DNA of 64,000 bases, taken from positions 103,685 through 167,684 of the forward strand of contig NZ_JACJOD010000010.1 in the NCBI RefSeq assembly GCF_014695385.1, read 5' to 3'. Shown piece after piece: positions 1-9,790 of the stretch. The first letter of the stretch is position 1; every line of letters begins with the position of its first letter. Below the pieces are notes generated by a model, which was given only the letters and a program-made list of their open reading frames with translations, was not told where the DNA came from and did no database searches. Position numbers and translations under genes: made by a program. Source of the DNA: Trichocoleus sp. FACHB-46. GTDB taxonomy: Bacteria; Cyanobacteriota; Cyanobacteriia; FACHB-46.

Positions 1-429
1 CAAAATACTGGGGTTTTGCGGCTTGTATTCATCACCCCAACGCCGCACCTCAACGTTTTCTTCCTCGCTCTGGCCCACGGGGGTAGAATCGCTGGGCAAG
101 TTGGGCAAGGTCAGGAGCAGCGATTCAATCTGAGCTTTCAGTTCTTTTTCGTGGGGCTCTAAATTGCTGAGTTTGACCTTGATCTGGTTGCCCTCTTCCC
201 GCAATTCTTGAATTTCTGGGCCTTTAGGGTCACTGCCTGCCTTAATTTTTTGTCCAACGAGTTTACCAATCTCGTTACCACGAGCTTGAAGTTGCGCTCG
301 CTCCTTCTCAATTTCCCGCTGTTGTTGATCCAATTGCAGAATCGGCTGAATGTCAAAATTGCCCGATCGGTGGTTCAGGCGTTCTTGGACTGCTTGTGGA
401 TTTTCCCGGATCTGCTTCAGATCAAGCAC
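1..429 (-). CDS. serS: Seryl-tRNA synthetase, N-terminal part (runs off the left edge)
   Basis: Charges tRNA(Ser) with serine in the cytoplasm. Only the first 143 codons are inside the window. Read on the minus strand, the protein opens [18 protein letters not shown] and continues into the long antiparallel coiled-coil arm (roughly residues 30-105, rich in Glu, Gln and Lys) that grips the long variable arm of tRNA(Ser). This is the standard start of bacterial SerRS. The start is a GTG codon at 427-429, since no ATG is available in the right place. The class II catalytic core lies to the left of the window. The identification rests on the arm sequence and the typical opening, and I consider it firm. 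Confidence 0.9.
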   Translation of the reverse strand, partial: MLDLKQIRENPQAVQERLNHRSGNFDIQPILQLDQQQREIEKERAQLQARGNEIGKLVGQKIKAGSDPKGPEIQELREEGNQIKVKLSNLEPHEKELKAQIESLLLTLPNLPSDSTPVGQSEEENVEVRRWGDEYKPQNPSIL

Positions 430-540
430 AAATCTTCCTCAAAATCTTGATTAATACTTCGGCAATAGATCAAGATATACCGTTTATTGGGATTCTCTTT
501 AAGTTTTGTGGGGCTTGACGGTTTCCTTGTTTACCAGCAA

Positions 541-626
541 ACCTCTCCCCAAACCCCTCTCCTTAAGGAGAGGGGCTCTGAACCTTGCTCCCCTTCTCTA
601 GCAGGGAAGGGCTGGGGGTTAGGTCT
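541..626. repeat. Dispersed palindromic repeat, copy 1
   Basis: Two C-rich/G-rich hairpins lie side by side between serS and the GH57 gene. The left one pairs CCCCTCTCCTT with AAGGAGAGGGG; the right one pairs CCCTTCTCTA with GCAGGGAAGGG. The element opens with ACCTCTCCCC and closes with GGGGGTTAGGTC, so its ends are also roughly inverted. A second full copy is at 33053-33166, a half copy at 21489-21528 and a fragment at 31434-31460. It resembles small non-autonomous palindromic elements common between cyanobacterial genes. Confidence 0.75.
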
Positions 627-631
627 CAAGA

Positions 632-2863
632 TTAAGGCACATCAAACGGAATCAACGCTTCTTCTGGGACATAGCTGTGGTAGCGGCCCCCATCTGAGAG
701 CACTAATACCACCCTTAGCGACCAGTCTGGTTTGGCGGGTAAGTCTGCCCAGGGCACTGCTAACTCTAAGCACTTGTCGATCCTGACTTGGGCGCGGCTG
801 GGACGGGGATGCCATTGGTAATGCTCTCCCGCTTGCTGAAACCAAATGGATTCGGTTGCTAAGTTGATGCTGAGATGGTCGTGAAATAGATAATTCAAGG
901 GCGCTTCGTCGGGTAGGTCCGCGATCGGCGCTGGGCTGTTGTGCATGGTTTGGTTGGTGTAGAACCACAATAAATTCAGTTCTGGCGATCGCCCAATCCC
1001 AGCCTGCATCCCTGCTTGAAAGTCTAGACGTAGGTAAAAGTTTAAGTGATCAACTCCGTACCAAAGGCGTTGCATGGGACTACTGCGGTGCATGGTGCCT
1101 CTGGCTCCCCCCACTTCAATGCGACCTGCTTTATCCCAATCCTGCTCATCCCCACGTCCATCAATCACTGGGTGGATAAACCCTTGAGGACGGTGGTCTC
1201 CCTTCGCTTCATGAACCTCAATGGGACGGTACAAGTGGGACGGTACTGGCTCGTTCAGGGCTTGATAGATAGCGCACAAGTGTTCGCGGAAGAGTTGGTC
1301 AAAAATGGCATCTTGGTTGGAAGAGTGCCCTTCACCAAACCACCAAAACCAATCGGAGCCTTCAGCGGCGTAAAGCGCTTCCCAAGCGGCAGGATTGCTT
1401 TCTTCAGTGGCTTCGGGGTGGTTGGCTAGTACTTGGCGGGCTTCAGTAAGCAGATCCCAGGCCCGATTTTTCGCCGGATCGCCAATCCAAGTTGTGAAGC
1501 TACCGTCTACCCAAGAACCGCTGTGGAGTTGAGCCGCTGGTATGGTCTCTGTCGGTGGGAATTTCTCGACAAACTCAGAAACCGTGACCAACTTAATATC
1601 TTGATCGTTACTCAAGGTTTGATAGAAGGCCTCTAAGAACGGTTTGCCATCTTGTTGATAAAACTCCCAACAGTTTTCGCCGTCTAACGCAATCGTGACA
1701 AGCCAAGGCTGTTCCAGAGCGGTGCTGCCACTGGATTGGCGTTTCTTCAGCGATCGCGCGATCGCCTCCAAGTGCCCCACCAGATCAGCGGCGGCCCGCT
1801 TCGGCTCCATGGCGCTGTAAGTAAACCCAATCAAGTCAGACAAACGGTGATCTCTGAATACGATCGCCAAGTCACCATTTGGAGTTTCTAGGCGATACGG
1901 TCGGTACAAGAGTTCTGGCTCATGGACATTACCCAGACCGTCGCGATGGAAGAAATGCTTCAGCGTCCAGCCCAACACCGCTTCATCGGAGCACAACCAG
2001 TTAAATCCTTGTTTCGCCACATGTGGCAAGATTTCTGGGCTCACCGACTGCTCAGAAGGCCATAACCCACGCGGGGCTTGACCAAAGCGATCGAGATACA
2101 TATCCCAAGATTTCTGCAAATGGCGCGGAATATCCTCTGCCCACTGAAACCGCTGTTCTGGCAATCTCATATTGGGAATCGCCACTCGCCCAGTGTTGGT
2201 ATCAGCCAGCAGCGGCAAAATCGGGTGAGTGTAGGGCGAAGTCGTCACTTCTAGCTGCCCTGTTTCCTGCATGGCCCGGTGTTGCGGAATAATGCGGCTG
2301 AGAATCTCGCGCTGCTTGGAGTAAATACGCTGGCGATCGCCAATCGTAAAATTGCGGCCCTGCTTTAGCCACTGCTCAATCTCGGGGTCATCCCAGAACA
2401 GGGGGTCTATCCAGGCTAAGTTGTGCCAAGCTAGCAGGTCGCTATAGTCTTGCAAGTTCCAGTTTTCTAAGCACCATGCCTCCCCTCGGTCCTGCCGCTG
2501 ACCGTATAGCTCAGCATAGCGAGGATGTGGATCGATCAAGGTATGGTGATTTGCATCGAAGAAATGCCCCACAATAAATTCTTTTTGCTCTTGCGTCAGT
2601 TGCTCTGAGGGCAACAAAGCAACTGAAAGATAAGGGTCGAATGCTTGTCCCGCTACGTAGTCTTCAATTTGCAGGATCAAAGACGGCACTAAATTGACCG
2701 TTTGATGCAGCTTGGGGTAACGCTCTAGTAACAGCACCAGATCTAAATAATCTTTTGTACCGTGCAATCGCACCCAAGGCAGACGGTACTGACCCGCCAC
2801 GCGCGATTTGTACAACGGCTGGTGCTGATGCCAGATAAAAGCGACGTAGAGAGGATAAGTCAT
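632..2863 (-). CDS. Glycoside hydrolase family 57 protein (glucan-active enzyme)
   Basis: A 743-residue cytoplasmic enzyme of family GH57, a retaining alpha-glucan hydrolase/transferase family. The family-defining opening HQHQPLY is at residues 12-18. Further in are GLWPSEQSVSPEILP, the region that carries the nucleophile Glu in GH57, and ALDGENCWEFY, the region of the acid/base Asp. The C-terminal ~250 residues form a beta-rich domain seen in long cyanobacterial members. The exact activity (alpha-amylase, amylopullulanase or 4-alpha-glucanotransferase) cannot be read from motifs alone. A role in glycogen turnover is likely. It stands alone, 115 bp from nfu on the same strand. Confidence 0.85.
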   Translation of the reverse strand: MTYPLYVAFIWHQHQPLYKSRVAGQYRLPWVRLHGTKDYLDLVLLLERYPKLHQTVNLVPSLILQIEDYVAGQAFDPYLSVALLPSEQLTQEQKEFIVGHFFDANHHTLIDPHPRYAELYGQRQDRGEAWCLENWNLQDYSDLLAWHNLAWIDPLFWDDPEIEQWLKQGRNFTIGDRQRIYSKQREILSRIIPQHRAMQETGQLEVTTSPYTHPILPLLADTNTGRVAIPNMRLPEQRFQWAEDIPRHLQKSWDMYLDRFGQAPRGLWPSEQSVSPEILPHVAKQGFNWLCSDEAVLGWTLKHFFHRDGLGNVHEPELLYRPYRLETPNGDLAIVFRDHRLSDLIGFTYSAMEPKRAAADLVGHLEAIARSLKKRQSSGSTALEQPWLVTIALDGENCWEFYQQDGKPFLEAFYQTLSNDQDIKLVTVSEFVEKFPPTETIPAAQLHSGSWVDGSFTTWIGDPAKNRAWDLLTEARQVLANHPEATEESNPAAWEALYAAEGSDWFWWFGEGHSSNQDAIFDQLFREHLCAIYQALNEPVPSHLYRPIEVHEAKGDHRPQGFIHPVIDGRGDEQDWDKAGRIEVGGARGTMHRSSPMQRLWYGVDHLNFYLRLDFQAGMQAGIGRSPELNLLWFYTNQTMHNSPAPIADLPDEAPLNYLFHDHLSINLATESIWFQQAGEHYQWHPRPSRAQVRIDKCLELAVPWADLPAKPDWSLRVVLVLSDGGRYHSYVPEEALIPFDVP

Positions 2864-2978
2864 AGGAATTGTGAAGGAGCTCTTACCATAAAAAATAAAC
2901 AGGAAAGATGGACTTACCTTCCCTGCTTAATCACTTTATGCACAGTGTAAAAAAACGGTTAATGTCAGTAACGTTTCC

Positions 2979-3221
2979 TTACATGACCTGTTCAACGTCA
3001 GCAATTTCTGGAATAAATTCCCGCAAGCGCCGCTCAATGCCCATACGAAGCGTCATTGTAGAACTGGGGCAAGAGCCACAAGCGCCTTGGAGCCGTAGTT
3101 TGACTACTGGTCCATCAATATCTACAAGTTCGACGTTGCCGCCATCCGAGATCAAGTAGGGACGCAGTTCATCCAGTACCTTTTCTACGTTTTCTGAGGT
3201 TAACGCTAGAGTTTCAGCCAT
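2979..3221 (-). CDS. nfu: Nfu-type iron-sulfur cluster scaffold (NifU C-terminal domain)
   Basis: An 80-residue single-domain Nfu protein that assembles a [4Fe-4S] cluster between subunits and passes it to target proteins. In cyanobacteria and plastids this family supplies photosystem I and ferredoxins. The cluster-binding CGSC motif (Cys48 and Cys51) follows the typical stretch [16 protein letters not shown] chose the ATG at 3221: AGGG lies just upstream and the protein then opens MAETLALT, as in short cyanobacterial homologues. A longer reading from 3245 adds eight residues without a better ribosome site. It contains only the C-terminal domain, without the IscU-like or ferredoxin-like parts of full NifU. 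Confidence 0.9.
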   Translation of the reverse strand: MAETLALTSENVEKVLDELRPYLISDGGNVELVDIDGPVVKLRLQGACGSCPSSTMTLRMGIERRLREFIPEIADVEQVM

Positions 3222-3333
3222 AGTTTCCCTTTCGCAGTCTGTCAATTGCAGCGATATTGATCCTAGGTTTATCCTAACGCTACAAAGGTAAAGACCGCAC
3301 GGGAGCTTCTGGCTCCAGCAGAGAATGTTTAGC

Positions 3334-5241
3334 TTATTGCGGTAATCGCTCTACCAAGAGGTCTACCGACTCATTTAATGAAGTAGTAGTGCTCATAATC
3401 GGCTCTTGAAATAGAGGCACGTCAAAAGTAACCGTTGAGCCTAATCCTTCACCCAAGCTGTAGAAGTTGACCACGCCACCCATTGCCTCAACCAAGCGTT
3501 GCGAGATGGCGAGCCCTAAACCTGTACCACCATATTGACGAGTTCGAGAACCGTCTACCTGGCTAAAGGACTGGAACAATTTATCTTGTTTGTCGAGAGA
3601 AACGCCAATGCCTGTGTCGGCTACTCGAATTTTCACCATTCCAGGCCGCTCATTGTTTTGCACAGTGACTTTCTTCTTCACCACTTCAGCGCTGATGGTG
3701 ATGCCGCCTTCATGGGTGAATTTAATGGCATTTCCCACTAAATTCAGCATCACTTGCAGCAAGCGCTGATAGTTACCCTCCAAAATAATTTGGTCGTAAG
3801 TAGGGGGTAAATTGATTTCAAAATTCAAGTTTTTCTGTTGGGCTTGAATTTGTCTTTGAGAGAAGTTTTCCACTGCGGACAAGAGTTCGTTGAGGTTGAC
3901 AGGGCTTAACTCTAGCTGCATTTTGCCAGCCTCGATTCTGGCAATGTCAAGGATGTCATTGATCAGCTGCATGAGGTGAATAGCACAGTCATAAGCTTCT
4001 TCGATAAACTCGTGCTGCTCTTCTGGGCTATCGACCATGTCATCCATCACCAGCTTGAGGAAGCCGATCATGCCATTCAGCGGAGTGCGGAGTTCGTGGG
4101 ATGTATTGGCCAAGAACTCACTTTTAAGACGCGATGCTTCTTCAGCTTGCTGGCTAGCTTCTTCTAACTCGCGATGCTTCTGGACTAAATCTTCGTTGAC
4201 TTTTTGGAGTTGGTTGGCTAAGGTCTGACTCGCGGTAAATAGAGTGGCGTGGGCGATCGCGGTTCCCACTTGGTCGGCCAACTCTCGCACTAGGTCAATT
4301 TCAGCTTCGCTCCACATCCGAGGGCGATCGCACTGATACAAGCAAATCAAGCCGTTGGGTTGATCTTGGTAGCAGGTAGCAACCATCAAAATTGATTGCT
4401 TCGGCCCCTCCAGAACTTGCGCCGTGGAACCGTTACTTGAGTGATTTCCTTCCTGACCGCTGTAAGCGCCATTGAAAATATGCATCGTATTGGCGCTTTG
4501 CTCGAGCAAAATCGGCTCCAGTAGAGTCAGCGCCTGTCTGACATGGACTTCCTCAGCAATTTTTAGGGTCTGCCCTTGCATGGAGGGAGCCTGATCCTGA
4601 CAAAATTCTGCCACCACCTTGACAGCAGAGTTGCCACTTTCGTAGGGACAGATGATACAGCGGCTAACGCCTAAAGCTTTACCCAAACCATTAACGGTTT
4701 GCTGCCAAATCGTCTCTAAGTCAAGGGTGCGCCGGATGTTCCAGGCAATTTGGGTGAGTAGTTTTTGATAGCGATCTGAATTAGGAGCTTCGTGGCGGGG
4801 GAAATCTGCTTCAACGGCAACTCCTTGATCGCGACCAGAGGTGGATAGTCGTCTACCCATGATCAGGGCGGTTGTAGCGATGCCGCTGGGAGTGAGGATA
4901 GGACTAACAATCAAGTCGAAGAGTAGGTATTGATCGCCGAAGCGAAAGGGATAGGTAAAGCGATCGGGAGTTAAATAGTCTAAGACTCGTCGCACTCGCC
5001 CTAGATAAGGATTGAGCGCCGCTGGCCCAAACCCTTCTCCAAGGCCATGACCTACCAGTTGATCTGGTGTGAGTCCAAAGTGTTCAGCTTCCTGCCAATA
5101 AAACGAAAGGTATTCCCCTGTAACCGTTTGGGTAAATACCAACTCAGACCCTAATCCCTGCAAGTATTCAGGGTTATCAGTAGCAGGTACTAATTCTGTC
5201 AGTTCCGTTAATGAAAATTTAGAGTCAGCGGAAGAGGTCAT
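3334..5241 (-). CDS. PAS-GAF sensor histidine kinase
   Basis: A 635-residue soluble two-component kinase with no predicted membrane segment. Order: N-terminal PAS-like domain (about 20-135), GAF domain (about 155-340), a coiled-coil linker of Gln/Glu-rich heptads (about 340-375), HisKA with the phospho-acceptor in [10 protein letters not shown], and a HATPase_c domain with NAIKF (N box), ADTGIGV (G1), [11 protein letters not shown] (G2) and a Phe-rich F box between them. Conserved catalytic residues look intact. No cognate regulator is adjacent. The signal could be a small ligand or light; the sequence does not show a GAF chromophore cysteine clearly enough to claim a phytochrome-type sensor. 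Confidence 0.85.
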   Translation of the reverse strand: MTSSADSKFSLTELTELVPATDNPEYLQGLGSELVFTQTVTGEYLSFYWQEAEHFGLTPDQLVGHGLGEGFGPAALNPYLGRVRRVLDYLTPDRFTYPFRFGDQYLLFDLIVSPILTPSGIATTALIMGRRLSTSGRDQGVAVEADFPRHEAPNSDRYQKLLTQIAWNIRRTLDLETIWQQTVNGLGKALGVSRCIICPYESGNSAVKVVAEFCQDQAPSMQGQTLKIAEEVHVRQALTLLEPILLEQSANTMHIFNGAYSGQEGNHSSNGSTAQVLEGPKQSILMVATCYQDQPNGLICLYQCDRPRMWSEAEIDLVRELADQVGTAIAHATLFTASQTLANQLQKVNEDLVQKHRELEEASQQAEEASRLKSEFLANTSHELRTPLNGMIGFLKLVMDDMVDSPEEQHEFIEEAYDCAIHLMQLINDILDIARIEAGKMQLELSPVNLNELLSAVENFSQRQIQAQQKNLNFEINLPPTYDQIILEGNYQRLLQVMLNLVGNAIKFTHEGGITISAEVVKKKVTVQNNERPGMVKIRVADTGIGVSLDKQDKLFQSFSQVDGSRTRQYGGTGLGLAISQRLVEAMGGVVNFYSLGEGLGSTVTFDVPLFQEPIMSTTTSLNESVDLLVERLPQ

Positions 5242-5517
5242 TAGTATAGGATGCGAAACTGCGAAGGGTGCGAATAGAGAAGCACTACGTTAGGCTTAAT
5301 TTCTTTCAGCTTAGTGAGGCTTCGCGATCGCCTAGAAGGACAGAGTAGATGCAACCAAGCAAATGTCTAGAACCCAAGAAACCGTTCGCTATCTTCAGGA
5401 AAACTGCTATGAGTAGTAGAACTTGGCTGGCCCTGACTGGCCTAGGCACTGATATACAAGCAGTTATCCCAGTTCGACAATTTAATTAACCTTCAAGGTT
5501 TGAGGTGAGCCGCTAGA

Positions 5518-5748
5518 TCAATCATTCCACTCGCCTCTAGGGGGCACCGGAGGATTTCTAGGCAGCGTTCGAGATAGTTCGTAGTCCGAGGAAGATTCTC
5601 CCCTCAACCACTGCCGTACTGCTGTCTCAATCACCTTACTAGGATCGCTGGTGAGATGTTGAATTTGATCAAGCAATTCTGGGTCTAAATGAATTGCAAT
5701 CTCAACCTTATCCGATGGTCGTGGGGAAGGGCTAGCCTGCTCACTCAT
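5518..5748 (-). CDS. Small ribbon-helix-helix-like protein
   Basis: A 76-residue protein with a short disordered N-terminus (Pro/Ser-rich). It is followed by VEIAIHLDPELLDQIQHL and a helix SDPSKVIETAVRQWLRG. This beta-strand/helix/helix order is typical of CopG/MetJ-type ribbon-helix-helix DNA-binding proteins, including many antitoxins. The C-terminal tail (about 20 residues, Pro-rich) could be a toxin-binding tail, but no toxin-sized gene lies next to it on either side. It may therefore be a solitary regulator. A palindrome at 5894-5910 in the upstream region is a possible operator (inference). Confidence 0.55.
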   Translation of the reverse strand: MSEQASPSPRPSDKVEIAIHLDPELLDQIQHLTSDPSKVIETAVRQWLRGESSSDYELSRTLPRNPPVPPRGEWND

Positions 5749-6195
5749 AAGTAATGACAGAGATCTTCAGTGGATCAAATGCGAAGAGACTGGGAAGGCG
5801 GCAACGGTTTTTAAGTAGTTTCGCCCTCAAGCAACACCCAAAACGTTTTTTGAAGGATCAAAAATACATCTGAGTCATAAAAAATTCTAGACATAGGAAT
5901 TGAGTTCCTACGTGCATTGTACATGCTGCCCTCTAATCCCGCGGCATATCTGCGTTCAACCTCAGCGATCTAGCTCTATTTGAGGCTGGGTCGAGCTAAG
6001 CTAGCCTTGTAAGAGCTGTGCCTGTCGTGGCTGTTTGAGCCTAGAGTCCTTGCGCTTGCAGACCGAGGATTGTGTCAAAATGCATTACAGAGCCTTCTAA
6101 ATTCCGCCCCTAATTTGCCCTGGCTTTGGGCTAATTCACAAAGCTGAAATTGTTTCTTAGTCATCTTCATCCTGCCTGTTAATTGAGCCAGCTAT
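5749..6195. other. Intergenic region between the RHH-like gene and lepA
   Basis: 447 bp without a credible gene, lying between divergent genes, so promoters for both must be here. I see a 17-bp near-palindrome at 5894-5910 (listed separately) and a second imperfect one, GCATTGTACATGC, at 5914-5926. No RNA gene was recognised. Confidence 0.5.
5894..5910. promoter_or_regulatory. Palindrome TAGGAA-N5-TTCCTA, possible operator
   Basis: Perfect 6-bp inverted arms separated by 5 bp in the divergent promoter region between the RHH-like gene and lepA. The size and symmetry suit a dimeric DNA-binding protein. The assignment is inference; no consensus I know matches it exactly. Confidence 0.3.
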
Positions 6196-8007
6196 ATGAC
6201 CGACGTGCCCGTTTCTCGCATTCGTAATTTTTCGATCATTGCCCATATTGACCACGGAAAATCTACCCTCGCGGATCGCCTGCTACAAACAACTGGCACT
6301 GTTAGTGATCGGGATATGAAGGCCCAATTTCTAGACAATATGGATCTAGAGCGCGAGCGAGGGATCACTATCAAGCTCCAGGCAGCGCGGATGAACTACA
6401 AAGCCCGTGATGGCGAGCAGTACGTCCTGAACTTGATTGATACACCAGGGCACGTAGATTTCTCTTATGAGGTGTCGCGATCGCTCGCAGCTTGTGAAGG
6501 CGCGTTGTTGGTAGTCGATGCCTCACAGGGTGTAGAAGCGCAAACGCTAGCCAACGTCTATTTAGCTTTAGAACATAATCTAGAAATTATTCCAGTCCTG
6601 AACAAAATTGATTTGCCTGGTGCCGACCCGGAGCGGGTCAAGCAGGAAATTGAAGAGGTTGTGGGGCTCGACTGTAGTGGGGCTATTTTGGCCTCGGCTA
6701 AAGAAGGGCTTGGCATTAATGAAATTTTGGAGTCGATCGTCCACTTGGTGCCCCCGCCGAAGGACACCATTAACGATCGCTTGCGAGCCTTGATTTTTGA
6801 CAGTTACTACGATAGCTACCGGGGTGTGGTCGTTTATTTCCGAGTCATGGATGGCACGGTGAAAAAAGGCGATCGCATCCGGTTAATGGCCTCGAAAAAA
6901 GAGTACCAAATCGACGAACTAGGCGTACTTTCGCCCACCCAAGTCCAAGTGGATGAACTGCATGCTGGCGAGGTAGGCTACCTGGCAGCAGCAATCAAAG
7001 CGGTTGAAGATGCGCGGGTTGGTGACACAATTACCCAAGCCAATGCCTTAGCAGCAGAGCCGCTCCCAGGCTATACAGAAGCCAAGCCGATGGTGTTCTG
7101 TGGCATGTTTCCGGTAGACGCCGATCAGTACGAGGATTTGCGGGAAGCATTAGAAAAACTCAAGCTCAATGACGCAGCGCTTTACTACGAACCGGAAACC
7201 TCTAGCGCGATGGGGTTTGGGTTTCGTTGTGGCTTCCTCGGCTTGTTGCACATGGAAATTGTGCAAGAACGCTTGGAACGAGAATATAACCTGAATTTGA
7301 TTATTACGGCTCCCTCGGTGATCTATCGAGTCACGACTATGAAAGGCGAAGTGACTCTCGTAGACAATCCGAGTCGTTTACCGGGCCCTCAAGAGCGCGA
7401 GAAAATTGAAGAGCCTTACGTCCAAGTAGACATGATTACGCCGGAGGAGTACGTCGGTACCCTGATGGAGTTGAGTCAGACCCGACGGGGGGTATTCAAA
7501 GACATGAAATACCTCACTAAAGGCCGTACAACGCTGATTTATGAGTTGCCTTTGGCTGAGGTAGTAACCGACTTCTTTGATCAAATGAAGTCGCGATCGC
7601 GCGGTTACGCCAGCATGGAATACCACTTAATTGACTATCAGGAAAATCCGCTGGTGCGCCTAGACATCATGATTAACGGCGATCCAGTAGACTCATTGGC
7701 TACGATTGTTCACCGCGACAAAGCTTATGGAGTGGGTCGCGTGTTGGTCGAAAAGCTCAAAGAACTAATTCCTCGCCACCAGTTCAAGATTCCTCTACAG
7801 GCAGCCATTGGCTCCAAAGTCATTGCCAGCGAAAGTATCCCAGCGTTACGCAAGGACGTACTGGCTAAATGCTATGGCGGTGACATTAGCCGGAAGAAGA
7901 AGCTGCTGCAAAAGCAAGCCAAGGGTAAAAAGCGCATGAAGGCTATCGGTACCGTAGATGTGCCCCAAGAGGCGTTTATGGCTGTCTTGCGCCTGGATCA
8001 GTCCTAA
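6196..8007 (+). CDS. lepA: Elongation factor 4 (LepA), ribosome back-translocating GTPase
   Basis: A 603-residue translational GTPase that acts on stalled or mistranslocated ribosomes. The GTP-binding motifs are intact: [10 protein letters not shown] (G1), DTPGHVDF (G3) and NKIDLP (G4). Domains II, III and V of the EF-G family follow. The characteristic LepA C-terminal domain ends in [18 protein letters not shown], and there is no EF-G domain IV. Length and order are normal for bacterial LepA. The ATG at 6196 directly gives [21 protein letters not shown], the family start. It appears monocistronic, with a terminator 80 bp downstream. Confidence 0.97.
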   Translation: MTDVPVSRIRNFSIIAHIDHGKSTLADRLLQTTGTVSDRDMKAQFLDNMDLERERGITIKLQAARMNYKARDGEQYVLNLIDTPGHVDFSYEVSRSLAACEGALLVVDASQGVEAQTLANVYLALEHNLEIIPVLNKIDLPGADPERVKQEIEEVVGLDCSGAILASAKEGLGINEILESIVHLVPPPKDTINDRLRALIFDSYYDSYRGVVVYFRVMDGTVKKGDRIRLMASKKEYQIDELGVLSPTQVQVDELHAGEVGYLAAAIKAVEDARVGDTITQANALAAEPLPGYTEAKPMVFCGMFPVDADQYEDLREALEKLKLNDAALYYEPETSSAMGFGFRCGFLGLLHMEIVQERLEREYNLNLIITAPSVIYRVTTMKGEVTLVDNPSRLPGPQEREKIEEPYVQVDMITPEEYVGTLMELSQTRRGVFKDMKYLTKGRTTLIYELPLAEVVTDFFDQMKSRSRGYASMEYHLIDYQENPLVRLDIMINGDPVDSLATIVHRDKAYGVGRVLVEKLKELIPRHQFKIPLQAAIGSKVIASESIPALRKDVLAKCYGGDISRKKKLLQKQAKGKKRMKAIGTVDVPQEAFMAVLRLDQS

Positions 8008-8086
8008 TTTGGGCTTTGGGCGGCATTACTGAGTTTAGTTCGCCTTGCAAATAAATTTACTTGCATTTGTACTTGCCGTTGGCAAC

Positions 8087-8138
8087 ACTCCCACTCGAAA
8101 GCACCTTGCGGGGAAACTACTGAGTGGGAGTATTTTTT
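8087..8138 (+). terminator. Rho-independent terminator of lepA
   Basis: ACTCCCACTC (8087-8096) pairs perfectly with GAGTGGGAGT (8122-8131) and is followed by ATTTTTT. The loop is 25 nt and may fold further. It sits 80 bp after the lepA stop codon. Confidence 0.8.
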
Positions 8139-8725
8139 GCAAGCCACAAGTAACTCGTGACTGATGTAACGCTTACTGGCAGAATTTTCATCAGCGTCAG
8201 CAGGCTCAGGAATTCAAGTTAAAGTCTGATTACATCTGAGCTGTGCTCAAGACTCCTATTTTGGTCAATTCAGCATCTTCCAATTGACATATTTGATATT
8301 AAATTTATTCTGATTCTTAGATTATTTACTGGCTAATGCTGATGCTCTTCAAGCCTAGAGGACACTAGAGCGATCGCTCCTGAACAGACATTCTCAGCAT
8401 TTTGGCGTTGACTTACTTGGTCTCTGGTAAGGCTAAACTAGGCTAATTTTCATCAATTCAGGATTGCTATTAAGTTTTGGTGAATTCTACGGTTTTAGAT
8501 CTGACTCCACCCAAAATTTCTGTTAGTTTTCTAAACAAATCAGTACAAATACGGCAACGCTAGACAGTCCAAAAATCAGAGGTTAACTTAGAGGACAGCT
8601 TTCCTCCAAAGAGCTAATCCAACAGCTTAGAAACCTTGAATCGGCCCTAACGTCCGTTTTCCAGTTGACTCAGGATTGGGTTGTAAAATAATTCAACCCT
8701 CTTCAAATATCTGTAGCTTCAAACT
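8139..8725. other. Long intergenic region before the UDP-sugar genes
   Basis: About 590 bp with no credible ORF. It follows the lepA terminator and ends at the UXS start codon. Apart from the hairpin at 8678-8699, I recognise no RNA gene or named regulatory element. The length leaves room for a promoter with a long leader or for a small RNA. Confidence 0.4.
8678..8699 (+). promoter_or_regulatory. Hairpin in the UXS leader
   Basis: GGGTTG (8678-8683) pairs with CAACCC (8694-8699) across a 10-nt A/T-rich loop, ending 26 nt before the start codon at 8726. No U-tract follows, so it is not a terminator. It may shape translation or mRNA stability (inference). Confidence 0.35.
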
Positions 8726-9721
8726 ATGAGAATTTTAGTCACAGGTGGTGCTGGATTTATTGGTTCACATCTCATAGATCGATTGATGACAGAGGGACAC
8801 GAAGTCCTTTGCATCGATAACTTCTATACGGGACATAAACGGAATTTGCTGAAATGGCTAAATCATCCCTATTTTGAGTTGATTCGCCATGACATCACCG
8901 AACCTATTTCCCTGGAAGTGGACCAGATTTATCACCTAGCCTGTCCAGCCTCGCCAGTGCACTATCAGTACAATCCAGTCAAAACCATCAAAACTAATGT
9001 GATGGGCACTTTGAATATGCTGGGCTTGGCTAAACGAGTCAAAGCGAGATTTTTCCTCGCTTCTACTTCTGAGGTTTATGGTGATCCAGAGCAGCATCCT
9101 CAAACTGAGGAATACCGAGGGAATGTCAACCCTATTGGTATTCGTAGCTGCTACGACGAGGGTAAACGGGTTGCAGAAACCCTAGCTTTTGATTACCACC
9201 GCCAAAATGATGTTGAAGTTCGCGTGGCTCGAATCTTCAATACCTACGGCCCCAGAATGCTAGAAAACGACGGTCGGGTTGTCAGTAACTTTGTTGTTCA
9301 AGCTCTGCGAGGAGTTCCCCTGACTGTTTATGGGGATGGCTCTCAAACTCGAAGCTTTTGCTACGTCTCAGATTTAGTAGACGGTTTCATCCGTTTAATG
9401 AACGGTGAGCATACTGGTCCTGTAAATTTGGGGAATCCTGATGAGTACACCATCTTGCAACTGGCTCAAGCCGTGCAACAAATGGTAGCTCCAGACGTGG
9501 CAATTCGATTTGAACCGTTACCCCAGGACGATCCCCGTCGCCGTAAGCCCGACATCACCAAAGCTAAAACTTGGCTGGGATGGCAGCCGACTGTTCCCTT
9601 ACAGGATGGCTTGCGGTTAACTGTAGAAGATTTTCGGACTCGGATTACAAGCCCAAATCCAGATAGTAATCCGTCCGTCAACGATTTAACTGGCTCTCCT
9701 GCCATGTTGAAAACGTTCTAA
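8726..9721 (+). CDS. UDP-glucuronate decarboxylase (UDP-xylose synthase)
   Basis: A 331-residue short-chain dehydrogenase/reductase of the extended NAD-sugar epimerase type. It converts UDP-glucuronate to UDP-xylose (or the 4-keto intermediate). The NAD-binding [10 protein letters not shown] is at residues 7-16. [15 protein letters not shown], the STSEVYGDP catalytic strand and the CYDEGKR catalytic Tyr-x3-Lys are all signatures of the UXS branch. [10 protein letters not shown] and [16 protein letters not shown] follow. The C-terminal ~20 residues are a divergent tail. The next gene, 69 bp downstream, makes its substrate UDP-glucuronate, so the two almost certainly form an operon for polysaccharide precursors. 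Confidence 0.92.
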   Translation: MRILVTGGAGFIGSHLIDRLMTEGHEVLCIDNFYTGHKRNLLKWLNHPYFELIRHDITEPISLEVDQIYHLACPASPVHYQYNPVKTIKTNVMGTLNMLGLAKRVKARFFLASTSEVYGDPEQHPQTEEYRGNVNPIGIRSCYDEGKRVAETLAFDYHRQNDVEVRVARIFNTYGPRMLENDGRVVSNFVVQALRGVPLTVYGDGSQTRSFCYVSDLVDGFIRLMNGEHTGPVNLGNPDEYTILQLAQAVQQMVAPDVAIRFEPLPQDDPRRRKPDITKAKTWLGWQPTVPLQDGLRLTVEDFRTRITSPNPDSNPSVNDLTGSPAMLKTF

Positions 9722-9790
9722 AGCGTTCCCTGCCTCGTTCTGATTTCCTGACCTTTCACCTTCATTTGCCCCTTTTCGAGGACTCACCCT

